A DNA stretch of 64,000 nt from Salinispora mooreana (lineage in GTDB: Bacteria > Actinomycetota > Actinomycetes > Mycobacteriales > Micromonosporaceae): NCBI RefSeq assembly GCF_000379065.1, contig NZ_KB900614.1:1975149-2039148 (forward strand), in the 5' to 3' direction. Position numbers and translations under genes: made by a program. Below are positions 17,318 to 26,883 of the stretch, in pieces (position 1 is the first letter of the stretch; each line of letters starts with the position of its first letter). The notes under the pieces are model-generated. The model did no database searches, was not told the origin of the DNA, and was given only the letters and a program-made list of their open reading frames with translations.

Positions 17318-19103
17318 AGTCCGCGAACACCTCGGCCGGCAGCTCCACCGGGACCACCGTCGCGTCGATGTCGGCCCGCAGGGCGGCGATCCGCCGGACC
17401 AACTCGGCCACCACCTCGGCGAAGGGCACCTGCGTCGTGACCCCGGTCACCCGCTCCCGTATCTCGGCCACACCGTCGGCGACGCTGCGCCGACCGATGG
17501 TGAGCCGCAGCGGCAGACCGATCACGTCCGCGTCGGCGAACTTGACGCCGGCCCGCTCGGCCCGGTCGTCGAAGAGCACCTCCACTCCGGCCGCCCAGAG
17601 CTCGTCGTAGAACCGCCGGGCCAGCTCACCGGCGACGGAGGCCAGGTCGTCGAGGAGGGTGAGGTGCACCTGGTACGGCGCGACGGTGACCGGGAGCCGC
17701 AGCCCCCGCTCGTCTCGGTGCTCCTCCGCGAGGCAGGCGAGCAACCGCCCCACACCGATGCCGTAGCAGCCCATGGCCACCGGCTTACGCTGGCCGTCAG
17801 CGTCGAGGTACTCCGCGCCGAGGGCGGCCGAGTAGCGGGTACCGAGCTGGAAGATCTGCCCCACCTCGACCCCTCGGGCGGTACGCAGTGCGCTGCCGCA
17901 CTCCGCGCAGGCGTCACCGGCCCGGGCGGCGGTGATGTCGCCGACGTGATCGGCGACGAAATCCCGCCCCACGTTGACGTTGCGCAGGTGCATGCCCTCC
18001 CGGTTGGCGCCCGCGACCAGGTTCGTGGACGCGGCGACCAGCTCGTCAACGACGACAGTCACGCCCGTCACCCCGACCGGCGAGCCGTAACCGGCCACTG
18101 CGCCGATCGTGGAGATCTCCGCCTCGGTCATCGGACGCAGCTCCGCCGCCTGCACGAGGTTACCGATCTTGGTCTCGTTCGCCTCCATGTCGCCCCGGAC
18201 GACCGCCAGGATGAACTCGGTGCTCGCCGCCGGGTCGCGCTCCTCCCGCGACGCGGCCAGGAAGATCGCCTTGGCGGTCTCGGCCGCCGGCACGCCCAGC
18301 ACCGCCGTCAGCGCCGCGATGGTGGTGGCCCCCGGGGTGGCGATCTCCGCCAACTCCGCCCACGGCGCGGTGGACGGCGCCGGCTTGCCGAAGGTGGCGG
18401 CCTCCCGGTTGGCGGCGAAGCCACAGGAGTCACAGATCAGCAGGGTGTCCTCGCCGATCGGGGTGAGGTACACGAACTCGTGGGCCAGGCTGCCGCCCAT
18501 CATGCCCACATCGGAGAGGACCGCCGAGACCGGCAGCCCGCACCGCCGGAAGATGGTGAGGTACGCCTGATACTGCGTCCGGTACCGCTGCGCCAGCCCC
18601 ACCGCGTCCGCGTCGAAGCTGTACGCGTCCTTCATGACGAACTCCCGTACCCGGATCAGGCCGGCCCGCGGACGCGGGTCGTCCCGGAACTTCGTCTGGA
18701 GCTGAAACACCAGCCGCGGCAGCTGGCGGTAGGACTCGATCTCCGACCGGCCGAGGAAGGTCACCAACTCCTCGTGGGTCATCGCCAGGACCAGGTCCCG
18801 GCCGCGACGATCCCGGAAGCGGGCCAGCTCCGGGCCGATCGTGAAGTATCGGCCGGACTGCTTCCACAGCTCCGCCGGATTCACCACCGGCATCGAGACC
18901 TCCTGTCCCCCGACCCGCTCCAACTCCGCGCGCAGCAGTGCCTCGATCTTGCGGATGGTGCGCCAGCCGAGCGGAAGATAGGCAAAGATGCCCTGCCCGA
19001 CCTGCCGCAGCATGGCGGCCCGTTGGAGCAGCAGGTGTCCCTCGGACTCGGAACGACCCGGCGCGGTGTGCAGGGTACCGCCGAACATGGTCGACATTTT
19101 CAT
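17316..19103 (-). CDS. proS: Prolyl-tRNA synthetase, bacterial type with editing insertion
   Basis: A 595-aa class II aminoacyl-tRNA synthetase. Motif 1 region is [13 protein letters not shown], motif 2 lies in [20 protein letters not shown], and motif 3 is [13 protein letters not shown]. Between motifs 2 and 3, residues about 225-385 form the INS (YbaK-like) editing domain ([27 protein letters not shown]), so mischarged Ala-tRNA(Pro) can be hydrolysed. A C-rich [13 protein letters not shown] and CAECGSAL pair flank the insert. ATG 19103 has GAGGA eight bases upstream; ATG 19097 is an alternative. No second proS is visible here, so it is likely the housekeeping enzyme. Confidence 0.95.
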   Translation of the reverse strand: MKMSTMFGGTLHTAPGRSESEGHLLLQRAAMLRQVGQGIFAYLPLGWRTIRKIEALLRAELERVGGQEVSMPVVNPAELWKQSGRYFTIGPELARFRDRRGRDLVLAMTHEELVTFLGRSEIESYRQLPRLVFQLQTKFRDDPRPRAGLIRVREFVMKDAYSFDADAVGLAQRYRTQYQAYLTIFRRCGLPVSAVLSDVGMMGGSLAHEFVYLTPIGEDTLLICDSCGFAANREAATFGKPAPSTAPWAELAEIATPGATTIAALTAVLGVPAAETAKAIFLAASREERDPAASTEFILAVVRGDMEANETKIGNLVQAAELRPMTEAEISTIGAVAGYGSPVGVTGVTVVVDELVAASTNLVAGANREGMHLRNVNVGRDFVADHVGDITAARAGDACAECGSALRTARGVEVGQIFQLGTRYSAALGAEYLDADGQRKPVAMGCYGIGVGRLLACLAEEHRDERGLRLPVTVAPYQVHLTLLDDLASVAGELARRFYDELWAAGVEVLFDDRAERAGVKFADADVIGLPLRLTIGRRSVADGVAEIRERVTGVTTQVPFAEVVAELVRRIAALRADIDATVVPVELPAEVFAD

Positions 19104-19541
19104 GGAGATGTCCTCACAAATCAGGATGGTGCTGCTCAGGGAACGAAGTGGCCCGGGGGCTATCCGGTGAATGAACCCAGGGCGTGAGCGTGGGAAGCTG
19201 CGGAAGAGCGCTGGGCGCGAAGCGGACCAACCGCCGGAAGGGCTTAGTCGCCGGAAGGGTTGCCGGCGCGACCACCAGCCGAGGACGGAGCGTCGCTCAG
19301 CGGGGCGCCGGCGGAGTAGGTCGAGGTGCCGGCGGGCCGGCGGGCACCACGAGCGCCGGGCTCGGCCCGCCCCGCTCGATGCCGCTCATCAACGCCCACC
19401 CTCCACATCAACCACTGCGACTGTAACGGAAAACTCCCCCGACCGCCGGCACCCCTCCGGCGAGCCACACGGAGAGACCGGTCCCGGCATCGGTCCCGTG
19501 CCGGGAGCAACGCCGGACCGGCGAGATAGCATCTTCGACCC
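19104..19541. other. Non-coding divergent region between proS and a histidine kinase gene
   Basis: A 438-bp gap. Several frames are open, as expected at this GC, but none has protein-like composition or an SD. It should carry the proS promoter and leader. On the plus strand TAGCAT (about 19526-19531) lies nine bases before the kinase ATG and may be its -10 box. I looked for a T-box antiterminator for proS and found no convincing one. Confidence 0.5.
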
Positions 19542-20837
19542 ATGGACACCACGACGGGGACGCACTGGCGGCGGCCCGGGCCGACCCCGGAGCAGCAGCG
19601 GCGGGACCTCGTCGTGGGGCTGGCCGTGACCGTGCTGGCCATAACCAGCCTCACCCTCACCCGCGGCACGGGTCTGTTCCTGCTCGGCCCGCCACCGTCG
19701 TTCACGGAACAGCTACTCTGGGCCGTCGCGGTGGGCCTACCGCTGATCTGGCGGCGACGATTCCCCGTAACGACGACGCTGGTCATCTCGGTCGCGTTCG
19801 TCGCGGCACAGGCCCGCTCCGCACCGGAGATGCGGGTCACCACGGGGGTACTCTTCACGGCCATCTACACCCTCGGCGCCTGGGGGCAGGACCGCCGCCT
19901 CACCCGTCGGATTCGGATCGGCGTGATCGCCGCCATGTTCGGTTGGCTCGGCATCTGGTACTCGGTCAATCTGGGAAGTAGTCTGCTGGCGGACCCACCC
20001 CCCGAGGCGTTCGCCAACGCCGTGGGACCGATCCCCCCACTGATCGCCGCGGTGCTCAGCGATGCCCTCCTCAACATCCTCTTCTTCGGTTTCGCCTACT
20101 TCTTCGGTGAGATCGCCTGGCTGGCCGCCCGACGCGAGCACGAACTCCAGGCGCAGGCCGACGAGCTACGCCGGTCACAGGCCGAGGTCAGAGCGCACGC
20201 TGCGGTCGATGAGCGGGTGCGGATCGCCCGGGAACTGCATGACGTCGTCGCCCACCACGTCTCGGTGATGGGGGTGCAGGCCGCCGCCTGCCGCCGGGTC
20301 CTCGACCGGGATCCGGCCAAGGCCCGCACCGCACTGGCCGCGGTCGAAGAGTCGGCCCGCACGGCGGTGGACGAGCTCCGGCGGATGCTCGGCGTGCTGC
20401 GGGCCCGCAACCACGAGCTGGACACCGTCGAGCCACCCGCCGGAATCAGCCGGGTCGCCACCGTGGTCGAGCGGGCGCGCGAGACCGGGATAGAAGCCAC
20501 GCTGGGGGTGTACGGCGACCCGGTGCCGATCCCGGAATCGATCTCCCAGGCGACGTACCGGATCGTGCAGGAAGCAGTGACGAACACGCTCAAGCACGCC
20601 GCTGCGGCGACCGCACTGGACGTGCGGATCCGCTACCTGGCACACGAGGTGGAGGTGGACGTGACCGACGACGGCCGCAGCAGCGGCACGACGAATGCGG
20701 ACGGAATGGGCCTGGTCGGCATGCGAGAGCGGGTCGCCGCCCATGGTGGCACGCTGGAGGTAGGCCCCCGCGCCGTCGGCGGCTGGCGGGTCCGGACCCG
20801 CTTCCCGCTGTCGCTGACCGAACGGCAGACGGCGTGA
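19542..20837 (+). CDS. Sensor histidine kinase, NarL/DesK class (HisKA_3)
   Basis: A 431-aa membrane kinase. Residues 20-180 hold about six hydrophobic segments; there is no large extracytoplasmic domain, so it may sense a membrane state or small hydrophobic ligand. A short coiled coil leads to the H-box ERVRIARELHDVVAHHVSVM with the phospho-acceptor His, then DELRRMLGVLR. The ATPase has N-box QEAVTNTLKHA, DDGRSSG and GMGLVGMRERVAAHGG. Its stop overlaps the start of the response regulator by four bases (GTGA), and an ABC exporter follows, so the system probably controls that exporter in response to a drug or envelope stress. Confidence 0.92.
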   Translation: MDTTTGTHWRRPGPTPEQQRRDLVVGLAVTVLAITSLTLTRGTGLFLLGPPPSFTEQLLWAVAVGLPLIWRRRFPVTTTLVISVAFVAAQARSAPEMRVTTGVLFTAIYTLGAWGQDRRLTRRIRIGVIAAMFGWLGIWYSVNLGSSLLADPPPEAFANAVGPIPPLIAAVLSDALLNILFFGFAYFFGEIAWLAARREHELQAQADELRRSQAEVRAHAAVDERVRIARELHDVVAHHVSVMGVQAAACRRVLDRDPAKARTALAAVEESARTAVDELRRMLGVLRARNHELDTVEPPAGISRVATVVERARETGIEATLGVYGDPVPIPESISQATYRIVQEAVTNTLKHAAAATALDVRIRYLAHEVEVDVTDDGRSSGTTNADGMGLVGMRERVAAHGGTLEVGPRAVGGWRVRTRFPLSLTERQTA

Positions 20838-21526
20838 CCGCCGAGCCGGCGACCAGCCGGGCCATCCGGATCCTGCTCGCCGACGACCACCACCTCGTGC
20901 GGACCGGGTTCCGGGTCATCCTCGAGGTGGAGAGCGACATGCACGTCGTCGGGGAGGCCGCGGACGGCGAACGGGCGGTGAGCATGGCCAGGGCGCTCCG
21001 CCCAGACGTGGTCCTGATGGACGTGGAGATGCCCCGGGTCGACGGGCTGGAGGCCACCCGACGGATCGTCGCGGAGGTGGACCGACCGAACGCTCCGGCG
21101 GTGTTGATCCTCACCACCTTCGACCGGGATGACTATCTGTTCGCCGCACTGCGCGCCGGAGCCAGCGGATTCCTGCTGAAAAACGGCACGCCGGAGGCGC
21201 TCGTGGCGGCGATCCGGGTGGTCGCCCGCGGCGATGGCCTCATCGCCCCCGAACTCACCCGGCGAGTGATCGCCGCCTTCGCCAGGTCGAGCGGCGAACC
21301 AACGACGGCGGCGGTGGCGCTGCCGGATCTCACGCCACGGGAGCACGAGGTGCTGGTTCTGGTCGCCTCCGGGGCGAGCAACGCCGAAATCGCGGCCACC
21401 CTACGCCTCGGCGAGGCCACCGTGAAGACCCACGTCAGTCGGTTGCTGGCCAAACTCGGCCTGCGGGACCGGGTGCAGGCGGTGGTCTTCGCGTACGAAC
21501 ACGGGGTGGTGCGGCCGGGGAGGTGA
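20834..21526 (+). CDS. Response regulator, NarL/FixJ family (LuxR-type HTH)
   Basis: A 230-aa partner of the preceding kinase. Receiver domain: acidic pocket ADDHH, phospho-acceptor Asp in VVLMDVEMPRVDG, Thr in LILTTFD and Lys in GFLLKN. The C-terminal LuxR HTH reads LTPREHEVLVLVASGASNAE and then GEATVKTHVSRLLAKLGLRD. The GTG start at 20834 overlaps the kinase stop. Only 80-90 bp separate it from the ABC ATPase. Confidence 0.94.
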   Translation: MTAEPATSRAIRILLADDHHLVRTGFRVILEVESDMHVVGEAADGERAVSMARALRPDVVLMDVEMPRVDGLEATRRIVAEVDRPNAPAVLILTTFDRDDYLFAALRAGASGFLLKNGTPEALVAAIRVVARGDGLIAPELTRRVIAAFARSSGEPTTAAVALPDLTPREHEVLVLVASGASNAEIAATLRLGEATVKTHVSRLLAKLGLRDRVQAVVFAYEHGVVRPGR

Positions 21527-21606
21527 CCGCCTCCGTCGCTGGGTGGAGTCGATCGCCCACCTGTAGGGGGACGGCGCGGGACGCGAGGCGATCTAGCGTG
21601 GCCAGC

Positions 21607-22500
21607 GTGACAAACATGCTCCGACTCGACGGCGTTGACCGCAGCTTCGGTGGCCGACGCGTGCTCCAGAATGTGTCCTTCGGCGCGGAAGCCGGTCGAA
21701 TGACCGGCTTCGTTGGCGGCAACGGTGCCGGCAAGACCACCACGATGCGCATCATCCTCGGCGTACTCGCCGCCGACGCCGGCCAGGTGACCTGGCGGGG
21801 GGTGCCACTGACCCGGGCGGTCCGTCGGCGCTTCGGGTACATGCCGGAAGAACGCGGCCTGTACCCGAAGATGGCGGTCCGGGAACAACTCATCTACCTG
21901 GCCCGGTTGCACGGAATGACCGCGTCGGCGGCGGCGCGCAACACCGATACGTTGTTGGAACGGGTCGGTCTGGCCGAACGCCGCAACGACCTGCTGGAGA
22001 AGCTGTCGCTGGGCAACCAGCAACGCGCCCAGATCGTCGCCGCGCTGGTCGCCGACCCCGAGGTGCTGGTGCTTGACGAGCCCTTCTCCGGCCTTGACCC
22101 ACTGGCCGTGGACACGGTCGTCGACGTGCTGAAGGAACGGGCCAGCGCTGGGGTACCGGTGCTCTTCTCCAGCCACCAGCTGGACGTGGTGGAGCGGCTC
22201 TGCGACGACTTGGTGATCATCAGCGCGGGGACGATCCGCGCCGCCGGCAGCCGAGCGCAGCTACGGGCCACCCACACCGCGCCCCGCTACGAACTGGTGG
22301 TGGAGCAGGACGCCGGCTGGCTACGCGACCACCCGGGCGTGACCCTGGTCGAGCTCGAGGGCGCCCGCGCCGTGTTCGAACTGCCCCGCGGGGCGGATGA
22401 GCAACCGGTGCTCCACGCCGCGCTCGCCCGCGGTCCCGTCCGCGAGTTCCGACCCGTCGTCCCGTCGCTGGCCGATATCTTCCGGGAGGTCGCCCTGTGA
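21607..22500 (+). CDS. ABC exporter ATP-binding protein, NatA-like
   Basis: An ATPase of about 297 aa. Walker A is GGNGAGKTT, the Q-loop region FGYMPEERGLYPKM, the signature LSLGNQQRAQI (LSxGxxQ variant), Walker B VLVLDEPFSGLDP and H-loop SSHQLDVVERL. The FGYMPEERGLYP segment is typical of the NatA sodium/drug export family. Start choice: GTG 21607 or ATG 21616; a longer open frame from 21523 overlaps the regulator and its extra residues look non-coding. It overlaps the permease by four bases. Confidence 0.88.
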   Translation: MTNMLRLDGVDRSFGGRRVLQNVSFGAEAGRMTGFVGGNGAGKTTTMRIILGVLAADAGQVTWRGVPLTRAVRRRFGYMPEERGLYPKMAVREQLIYLARLHGMTASAAARNTDTLLERVGLAERRNDLLEKLSLGNQQRAQIVAALVADPEVLVLDEPFSGLDPLAVDTVVDVLKERASAGVPVLFSSHQLDVVERLCDDLVIISAGTIRAAGSRAQLRATHTAPRYELVVEQDAGWLRDHPGVTLVELEGARAVFELPRGADEQPVLHAALARGPVREFRPVVPSLADIFREVAL

Positions 22501-23558
22501 ACACCCTCGCCGCCACCCAGCTGGTCGCGGCCCGCGAAGTCCGGGCCAAACTGCGCGACCGCACCTTTCTCCTCAGTACGCTGATCTTCCTGCTCGCCGC
22601 CGCCGCCGCGACGACGCTGCCGTCACTGCTCTCCGGCGGCCCCGCCACGGTGGCCGCCACGCCGGAGATCTCGGCCCAACTGCGCGCTGCCGGACTCGAG
22701 GTCCGCGAGGTGCCCGACGACACCGCCGCCGAACGGGCGGTTCGGGACGGCGACACCGACGCGGCGGTGGTCGCCGGGCCAACGGTCCTCGCGCGGGACC
22801 AGGCTCCCGCCGACGTCGTGTCGGCGCTCAGCGTCGAACCTCCGGTGCGGTTGCTGAACCCCGCCCCGGCGGAACCACCGGGGGCCTTCCTGGTGCCGTT
22901 CGTCTTCGCGTTCGTCTTCCTCCTCACGTCCCAGACCTTCGGCGTGCAGATCGCGCAGAGCATCATCGAGGAGAAACAGACCCGGATCGTCGAGATCCTG
23001 GTGGCCGCCGTGTCGGTACGAGCCCTGCTCCTCGGCAAGATGATCGCCGGCACCGTGCTGGCCCTGGGGCAGATAGCGCTGGTGGCGCTCGTCACGGTCG
23101 TGGGCTTGCGACTCTTTGGTGACAGCGAGCTGCTGGACCTACTCGGGCCAGCGATCGGCTGGTTCCTGCCCTACTTCCTGCTCGGCTTCGTCCTGATCGC
23201 CGCGCTGTGGGCGGCGGCGGGAGCCCTGGTCAGCCGACTGGAAGACATCGGCACGGTGGCCATGCCGGTGCAGTTGGTGGTGATGATCCCGTTCTTCGGG
23301 GTGGTCTTCCTCAGCGACAACGCGTTCGCCATGCAGGTGCTGTCCTACGTGCCGTTCTCGGCGCCGACCGCGATGCCGCTCCGGCTGTTCACCGGGGACG
23401 CCGCCGGCTGGGAGCCTCCGCTGTCCCTGGCCCTGCTACTGGTCACCGCGCTCGCCGTCCTGGCCGCCGGTGCCCGGGTGTACGAGGGGTCGCTGCTGCG
23501 GACCAACGGCAACACCTCGCTCCGGACGGCCTGGCGGGAACGAGAGACGGTGGGCTGA
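22497..23558 (+). CDS. ABC exporter permease, NatB-like (ABC2 family)
   Basis: A 353-aa permease starting GTG in a GTGA overlap with the ATPase. A first TM segment (residues 25-45) is followed by a large extracytoplasmic loop to about 140, then five or six TM helices from FLVPFVFAFVFLLT onward. The segment SIIEEKQTRIVEILVAAVS is the conserved cytoplasmic coupling motif of NatB-type permeases. With the ATPase it should form an exporter for cations or amphiphilic compounds, under the two-component pair upstream. Confidence 0.87.
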   Translation: MNTLAATQLVAAREVRAKLRDRTFLLSTLIFLLAAAAATTLPSLLSGGPATVAATPEISAQLRAAGLEVREVPDDTAAERAVRDGDTDAAVVAGPTVLARDQAPADVVSALSVEPPVRLLNPAPAEPPGAFLVPFVFAFVFLLTSQTFGVQIAQSIIEEKQTRIVEILVAAVSVRALLLGKMIAGTVLALGQIALVALVTVVGLRLFGDSELLDLLGPAIGWFLPYFLLGFVLIAALWAAAGALVSRLEDIGTVAMPVQLVVMIPFFGVVFLSDNAFAMQVLSYVPFSAPTAMPLRLFTGDAAGWEPPLSLALLLVTALAVLAAGARVYEGSLLRTNGNTSLRTAWRERETVG

Positions 23559-23580
23559 GTCCCGCCCCGGCAGCAGCCCA

Positions 23581-23614
23581 CCCCGTGGATCCGGCTCGGG
23601 CCGGATCCACGGGG
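23581..23614. terminator. Bidirectional terminator between the ABC permease and yebC
   Basis: A perfect 15-bp stem, CCCCGTGGATCCGGC against GCCGGATCCACGGGG, with a TCGG loop. It lies 22 bp after the permease stop and 20 bp after the yebC stop, between convergent genes. Confidence 0.88.
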
Positions 23615-23634
23615 TCCGTACGACCAACGGCGGG

Positions 23635-24384
23635 TCAGCCGAGCTTCGCGAGCAGTTCGTCGGAGGCGTCAAAATTCGCGAAGACGTTCTGCACGTCGTC
23701 GCAGTCCTCCAGCACATCAATCAGCTTGAGGACCTTCCGAGCGCCCTCCTCGTCCACCGGGACGCTCATGCTCGGGACGAGCGAGGACTCCGCCGACTCG
23801 TACTCGATGCCGGCGTCCTGCAACGCGGTCCGCACCGCGACCAGGTCACCCGGCTCGGAGAGCACCTCGAACGCCTCACCCAGGTCGTTGACCTCCTCGG
23901 CACCCGCGTCCAGAACGGCGAGCATCACGTCGTCCTCGGTGGTGCCGGCCTTGGCCACGATCACCACGCCCTTGCGGTGGAACAGGTACGACACCGAACC
24001 GGCATCGGCGAACGAGCCGCCGTTGCGGGTCAGGGCGGTCCGCACCTCGGTGGCGGCGCGGTTCCGGTTGTCCGTCAGACACTCGATCAGCAGCGCGACA
24101 CCGTTGGGCCCGTAGCCCTCGTACATGACCGTCTGGTAATCGGCACCACCGGACTCGAGGCCAGAGCCCCGCTTGACCGCGCGGTCGATATTGTCGTTGG
24201 GGACCGAGTTCTTCTTGGCCTTCTGGATCGCGTCGTAGAGCGTCGGGTTACCAGCCGGGTCACCGCCACCGGTCCGCGCCGCGACCTCGACATTCTTGAT
24301 CAGCTTGGCGAACATCTTGCCGCGCTTGGCGTCGATGACCGCCTTCTTGTGCTTGGTCGTCGCCCACTTTGAGTGGCCGGACAT
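23635..24384 (-). CDS. yebC: YebC/PmpR-family DNA-binding or translation-associated protein
   Basis: A 249-aa full-length member of the family: [13 protein letters not shown] at the N-terminus, [32 protein letters not shown] and [10 protein letters not shown]. YebC proteins were named as transcription regulators, and later work links them to relieving ribosome stalling at polyproline. The ATG start has a GGAGGTAG Shine-Dalgarno four bases upstream. It sits downstream of pdxST as in mycobacteria (near ruvC) but is separated from pdxT by a terminator. Confidence 0.95.
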   Translation of the reverse strand: MSGHSKWATTKHKKAVIDAKRGKMFAKLIKNVEVAARTGGGDPAGNPTLYDAIQKAKKNSVPNDNIDRAVKRGSGLESGGADYQTVMYEGYGPNGVALLIECLTDNRNRAATEVRTALTRNGGSFADAGSVSYLFHRKGVVIVAKAGTTEDDVMLAVLDAGAEEVNDLGEAFEVLSEPGDLVAVRTALQDAGIEYESAESSLVPSMSVPVDEEGARKVLKLIDVLEDCDDVQNVFANFDASDELLAKLG

Positions 24385-24556
24385 CAGCTACCTCCGTTGC
24401 TACCCGCCGTCTGCATCGACGCACCGCACTCGCCCGCTCCCGCCGGCGTACGCGGAGAGTGCCGGTCGGCTCTGGTGGAAGCCGCGGCGGAGAGCTGGCC
24501 CTGCCGAATCCCGGCAATCCTACCGGTGGACGGCAGCCACGCGTCAGCGCCGCACG

Positions 24557-24598
24557 GCCCCGCCGGGTCGCGCCGTGGGTGGCACGACCCGGCGGGGC
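24557..24598. terminator. Terminator after pdxT
   Basis: A 14-bp perfect stem, GCCCCGCCGGGTCG against CGACCCGGCGGGGC, with a 14-nt loop; 15 bp downstream of the pdxT stop. It separates pdxST from yebC. Confidence 0.8.
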
Positions 24599-24613
24599 TC
24601 ACCGGGAGGCCGA

Positions 24614-25219
24614 TCAGAGAGCGGCGCGGACCAGGTCCGCGAAGTACGCGTGCAGGCGCCCGTCGCCGGTCAGCTCGGGATGGAACGCGGTCGCCAGCAG
24701 GTTTCCCTGGCGGACCGCGACGATCCGACCCGCCGCCGGGCCCTCGGTCACCGTGCCGAGCACCTCGACGCCCCGGCCGACGCGCTCGACCCAGGGCGCC
24801 CGGATGAACAGCACGTTGAGCGGGCCGCCGTCGATGCCGGCCATGCTCACCGGTGCCTCGAACGAGGCGACCTGCCGCCCGAACGCGTTGCGCCGGACAG
24901 TCATCTCGATGCCGGCGAAGCCGCGCTGGTCGGATCGGCCGTCGAGTACCTCACTCGCCAACATGATCATGCCGGCGCAGGAGCCGTAGACGGGCATGCC
25001 GTCGGCGATCCGCTTGTCGATCGGCTCCCGCAGGTCGAAGAGGTCGGCCAGCTTGCTGATCGTGGTGGACTCGCCCCCCGGGATGACCAGCCCGTCAACC
25101 GTCTCCAGCTCCGTGGGGCGGCGGACCGGGCGGGCGTGCGCACCCGCGGCCGCCAGCGCGGCCGTGTGCTCCCGGACATCGCCCTGCAGCGCGAGCACAC
25201 CGATGACGGGTGCCGTCAT
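24614..25219 (-). CDS. pdxT: Pyridoxal 5'-phosphate synthase glutaminase subunit
   Basis: A 201-aa class I glutaminase that feeds ammonia to PdxS. It has [14 protein letters not shown], the GGESTT loop, the nucleophile Cys in VYGSCAGMI and the catalytic His/Glu in [14 protein letters not shown] 25219 has an AAGGAG Shine-Dalgarno five bases upstream; 61 bp separate it from the pdxS stop. PdxS and PdxT form the 24-subunit PLP synthase of the DXP-independent route, supplying the many PLP enzymes, including both class V aminotransferases of this window. Confidence 0.96.
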   Translation of the reverse strand: MTAPVIGVLALQGDVREHTAALAAAGAHARPVRRPTELETVDGLVIPGGESTTISKLADLFDLREPIDKRIADGMPVYGSCAGMIMLASEVLDGRSDQRGFAGIEMTVRRNAFGRQVASFEAPVSMAGIDGGPLNVLFIRAPWVERVGRGVEVLGTVTEGPAAGRIVAVRQGNLLATAFHPELTGDGRLHAYFADLVRAAL

Positions 25220-25280
25220 GTTCACTCCTTCCGGAGGGTGGCGAGCAGCCCCGGCGGCCTTGACCGGGGCTGCGCTCCCC

Positions 25281-26201
25281 TCACCAGCCGCGCTCGGCCA
25301 GGCGGTCCGACTGCGAGAGGGTGCCGGCGTTGATGCCGACCATCGCCTCGCCGAGCCCACGGGAGACCTTGGCCAGCGTCTCCGGGTCGTCGTGGAAGGT
25401 GGTGGCCTTGACGATCGCGGCGGCCCGGTGGGCCGGGTTGTCGGACTTGAAGATGCCGGAGCCGACGAAGACCCCCTCGGCGCCGAGCTGCATCATCATG
25501 GCGGCGTCGGCCGGAGTCGCGATACCACCGGCGGTGAAGAGCACCACCGGCAGCTTGCCCGTCTCGGCGATCTCCTTGACCAACTCGTACGGGGCCTGGA
25601 GCTCCTTGGCAGCCACGTAGAGCTCGTCGGTGGGCAGGGACTGGAGCCGGCGGATCTCGGTGCGAATCCCCCGCATGTGGGTGGTGGCGTTGGAGACGTC
25701 GCCGGTGCCGGCCTCGCCCTTCGACCGGATCATGGCCGCACCCTCGGTGATCCGCCGCAGCGCCTCGCCCAGATTGGTCGCGCCACAGACGAACGGCACC
25801 GTGAAGGCCCACTTGTCGATGTGGTTCGCGTAGTCCGCCGGGGTCAGTACCTCCGACTCGTCAACATAGTCGACACCGAGCGACTGGATGATCTGCGCCT
25901 CCACGAAGTGGCCGATCCGGACCTTGGCCATGACCGGAATCGAGACCGCGTCCATGATGCTGTCAATCATGTCCGGATCGCTCATCCGGGAGACCCCGCC
26001 CTGGGCGCGGATGTCCGAGGGGACCCGCTCCAGGGCCATCACCGCGACCGCACCGGCGTCCTCAGCGATCTTGGCCTGCTCCGCGGTGACCACATCCATG
26101 ATCACGCCGCCCTTGAGCATCTCGGCCATCCCCCGCTTCACGTGCGCGGTGCCGGTAACCGGGGCATTGGTGGAAGAATTCGAAGTCTGGGTATCGGGCA
26201 C
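25281..26201 (-). CDS. pdxS: Pyridoxal 5'-phosphate synthase lyase subunit
   Basis: A 306-aa TIM-barrel enzyme that makes PLP from ribose 5-phosphate, glyceraldehyde 3-phosphate and ammonia. Conserved blocks: [40 protein letters not shown], catalytic Lys in [48 protein letters not shown] and VGSGIFKS. The N-terminal 20 residues are a variable Ser/Thr-rich extension. The GTG start has AGGAG nine bases upstream. Confidence 0.96.
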   Translation of the reverse strand: MPDTQTSNSSTNAPVTGTAHVKRGMAEMLKGGVIMDVVTAEQAKIAEDAGAVAVMALERVPSDIRAQGGVSRMSDPDMIDSIMDAVSIPVMAKVRIGHFVEAQIIQSLGVDYVDESEVLTPADYANHIDKWAFTVPFVCGATNLGEALRRITEGAAMIRSKGEAGTGDVSNATTHMRGIRTEIRRLQSLPTDELYVAAKELQAPYELVKEIAETGKLPVVLFTAGGIATPADAAMMMQLGAEGVFVGSGIFKSDNPAHRAAAIVKATTFHDDPETLAKVSRGLGEAMVGINAGTLSQSDRLAERGW

Positions 26202-26326
26202 GGTTCATCGCTCCTAGGGACGTGCACGAGAGTGGCTGGTGCGCATGCTACGAGGAGCCACCCCGGCAGCCCGACAGCCAATCAGACCCATGGTGGCCTG
26301 CCCTGTGTCCGGCATCACGTACCCGG

Positions 26327-26821
26327 TCAGTCCTCGACTATGCCCTCGGGGGCGGCCAGCGTCGGTTCGTCGATGTCGAAGTACCGCGGCCACGGACGCC
26401 GGCGCCCCATCCGCAACAGCCGCACCAGCGGCCGACTCCGGGCCGCGCGGGCGTCCCGGACCAGATCCGTGTGCACCTGACGGGCCAGGGCCAGCCGCCG
26501 ACTGGCGGCGATGACGGCCTCGGTGTCCGGATCGCCGCGGTCGAGCTGCAACGCCCGCAGCTGCCGGGTGAGATCGTTCTCGGCGGCCTCCCGCTCGTCC
26601 GGACGAACGTCCAGGGCGACGCGGGCCGCCGCGTACAACTCGACGCCGTAACGACGCTCGGCGAGCACCGCGGCGGTCGCCGCCCGGCGCAGCAGGTGGG
26701 CGTCGAGCGCCCGGGCCGCGAGCTCCGCGCGGTCCTGCAACCGCTCGACCCGGCCGGCGGTCCAGACGAGGTACGTCGCCAGCAGCGCGCCGACCAGCGT
26801 CGCCCCCACCAACCACCACAT
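26327..26821 (-). CDS. LemA-like membrane-anchored protein of unknown function
   Basis: A 164-aa protein with one N-terminal TM helix (MWWLVGATLVGALLATYLVW) followed by a cytosolic, Arg/Ala-rich helical region (RVERLQDRAELAARALDAHL onward) that looks like a coiled coil, and a short tail with PRYFDIDEP. I recall similar proteins next to pimA in streptomycetes and related genera. I choose ATG 26821 because TACGAT ends 7 nt upstream (leaderless); ATG 26830 is possible. It lies between the PIM genes and pdxS. Confidence 0.7.
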   Translation of the reverse strand: MWWLVGATLVGALLATYLVWTAGRVERLQDRAELAARALDAHLLRRAATAAVLAERRYGVELYAAARVALDVRPDEREAAENDLTRQLRALQLDRGDPDTEAVIAASRRLALARQVHTDLVRDARAARSRPLVRLLRMGRRRPWPRYFDIDEPTLAAPEGIVED

Positions 26822-26828
26822 GCCCGGC

Positions 26829-26834
26829 ATCGTA
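26829..26834 (-). promoter_or_regulatory. -10 box of a leaderless promoter (LemA-like gene)
   Basis: TACGAT on the minus strand, 7 nt before ATG 26821; no SD is present. It overlaps the alternative ATG at 26830. Confidence 0.35.
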
Positions 26835-26883
26835 GTGCTGCTCCGATCCCCTCCGCCGCCTCCCGGTACCGCCGTCCCAACGG

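Noticed and set aside
19104..19420. Possible T-box riboswitch upstream of proS
   Set aside because: A GGTGGTCGCGCC stretch on the minus strand loosely recalls the antiterminator core, but the conserved T-box sequence and a competing terminator could not be made out.
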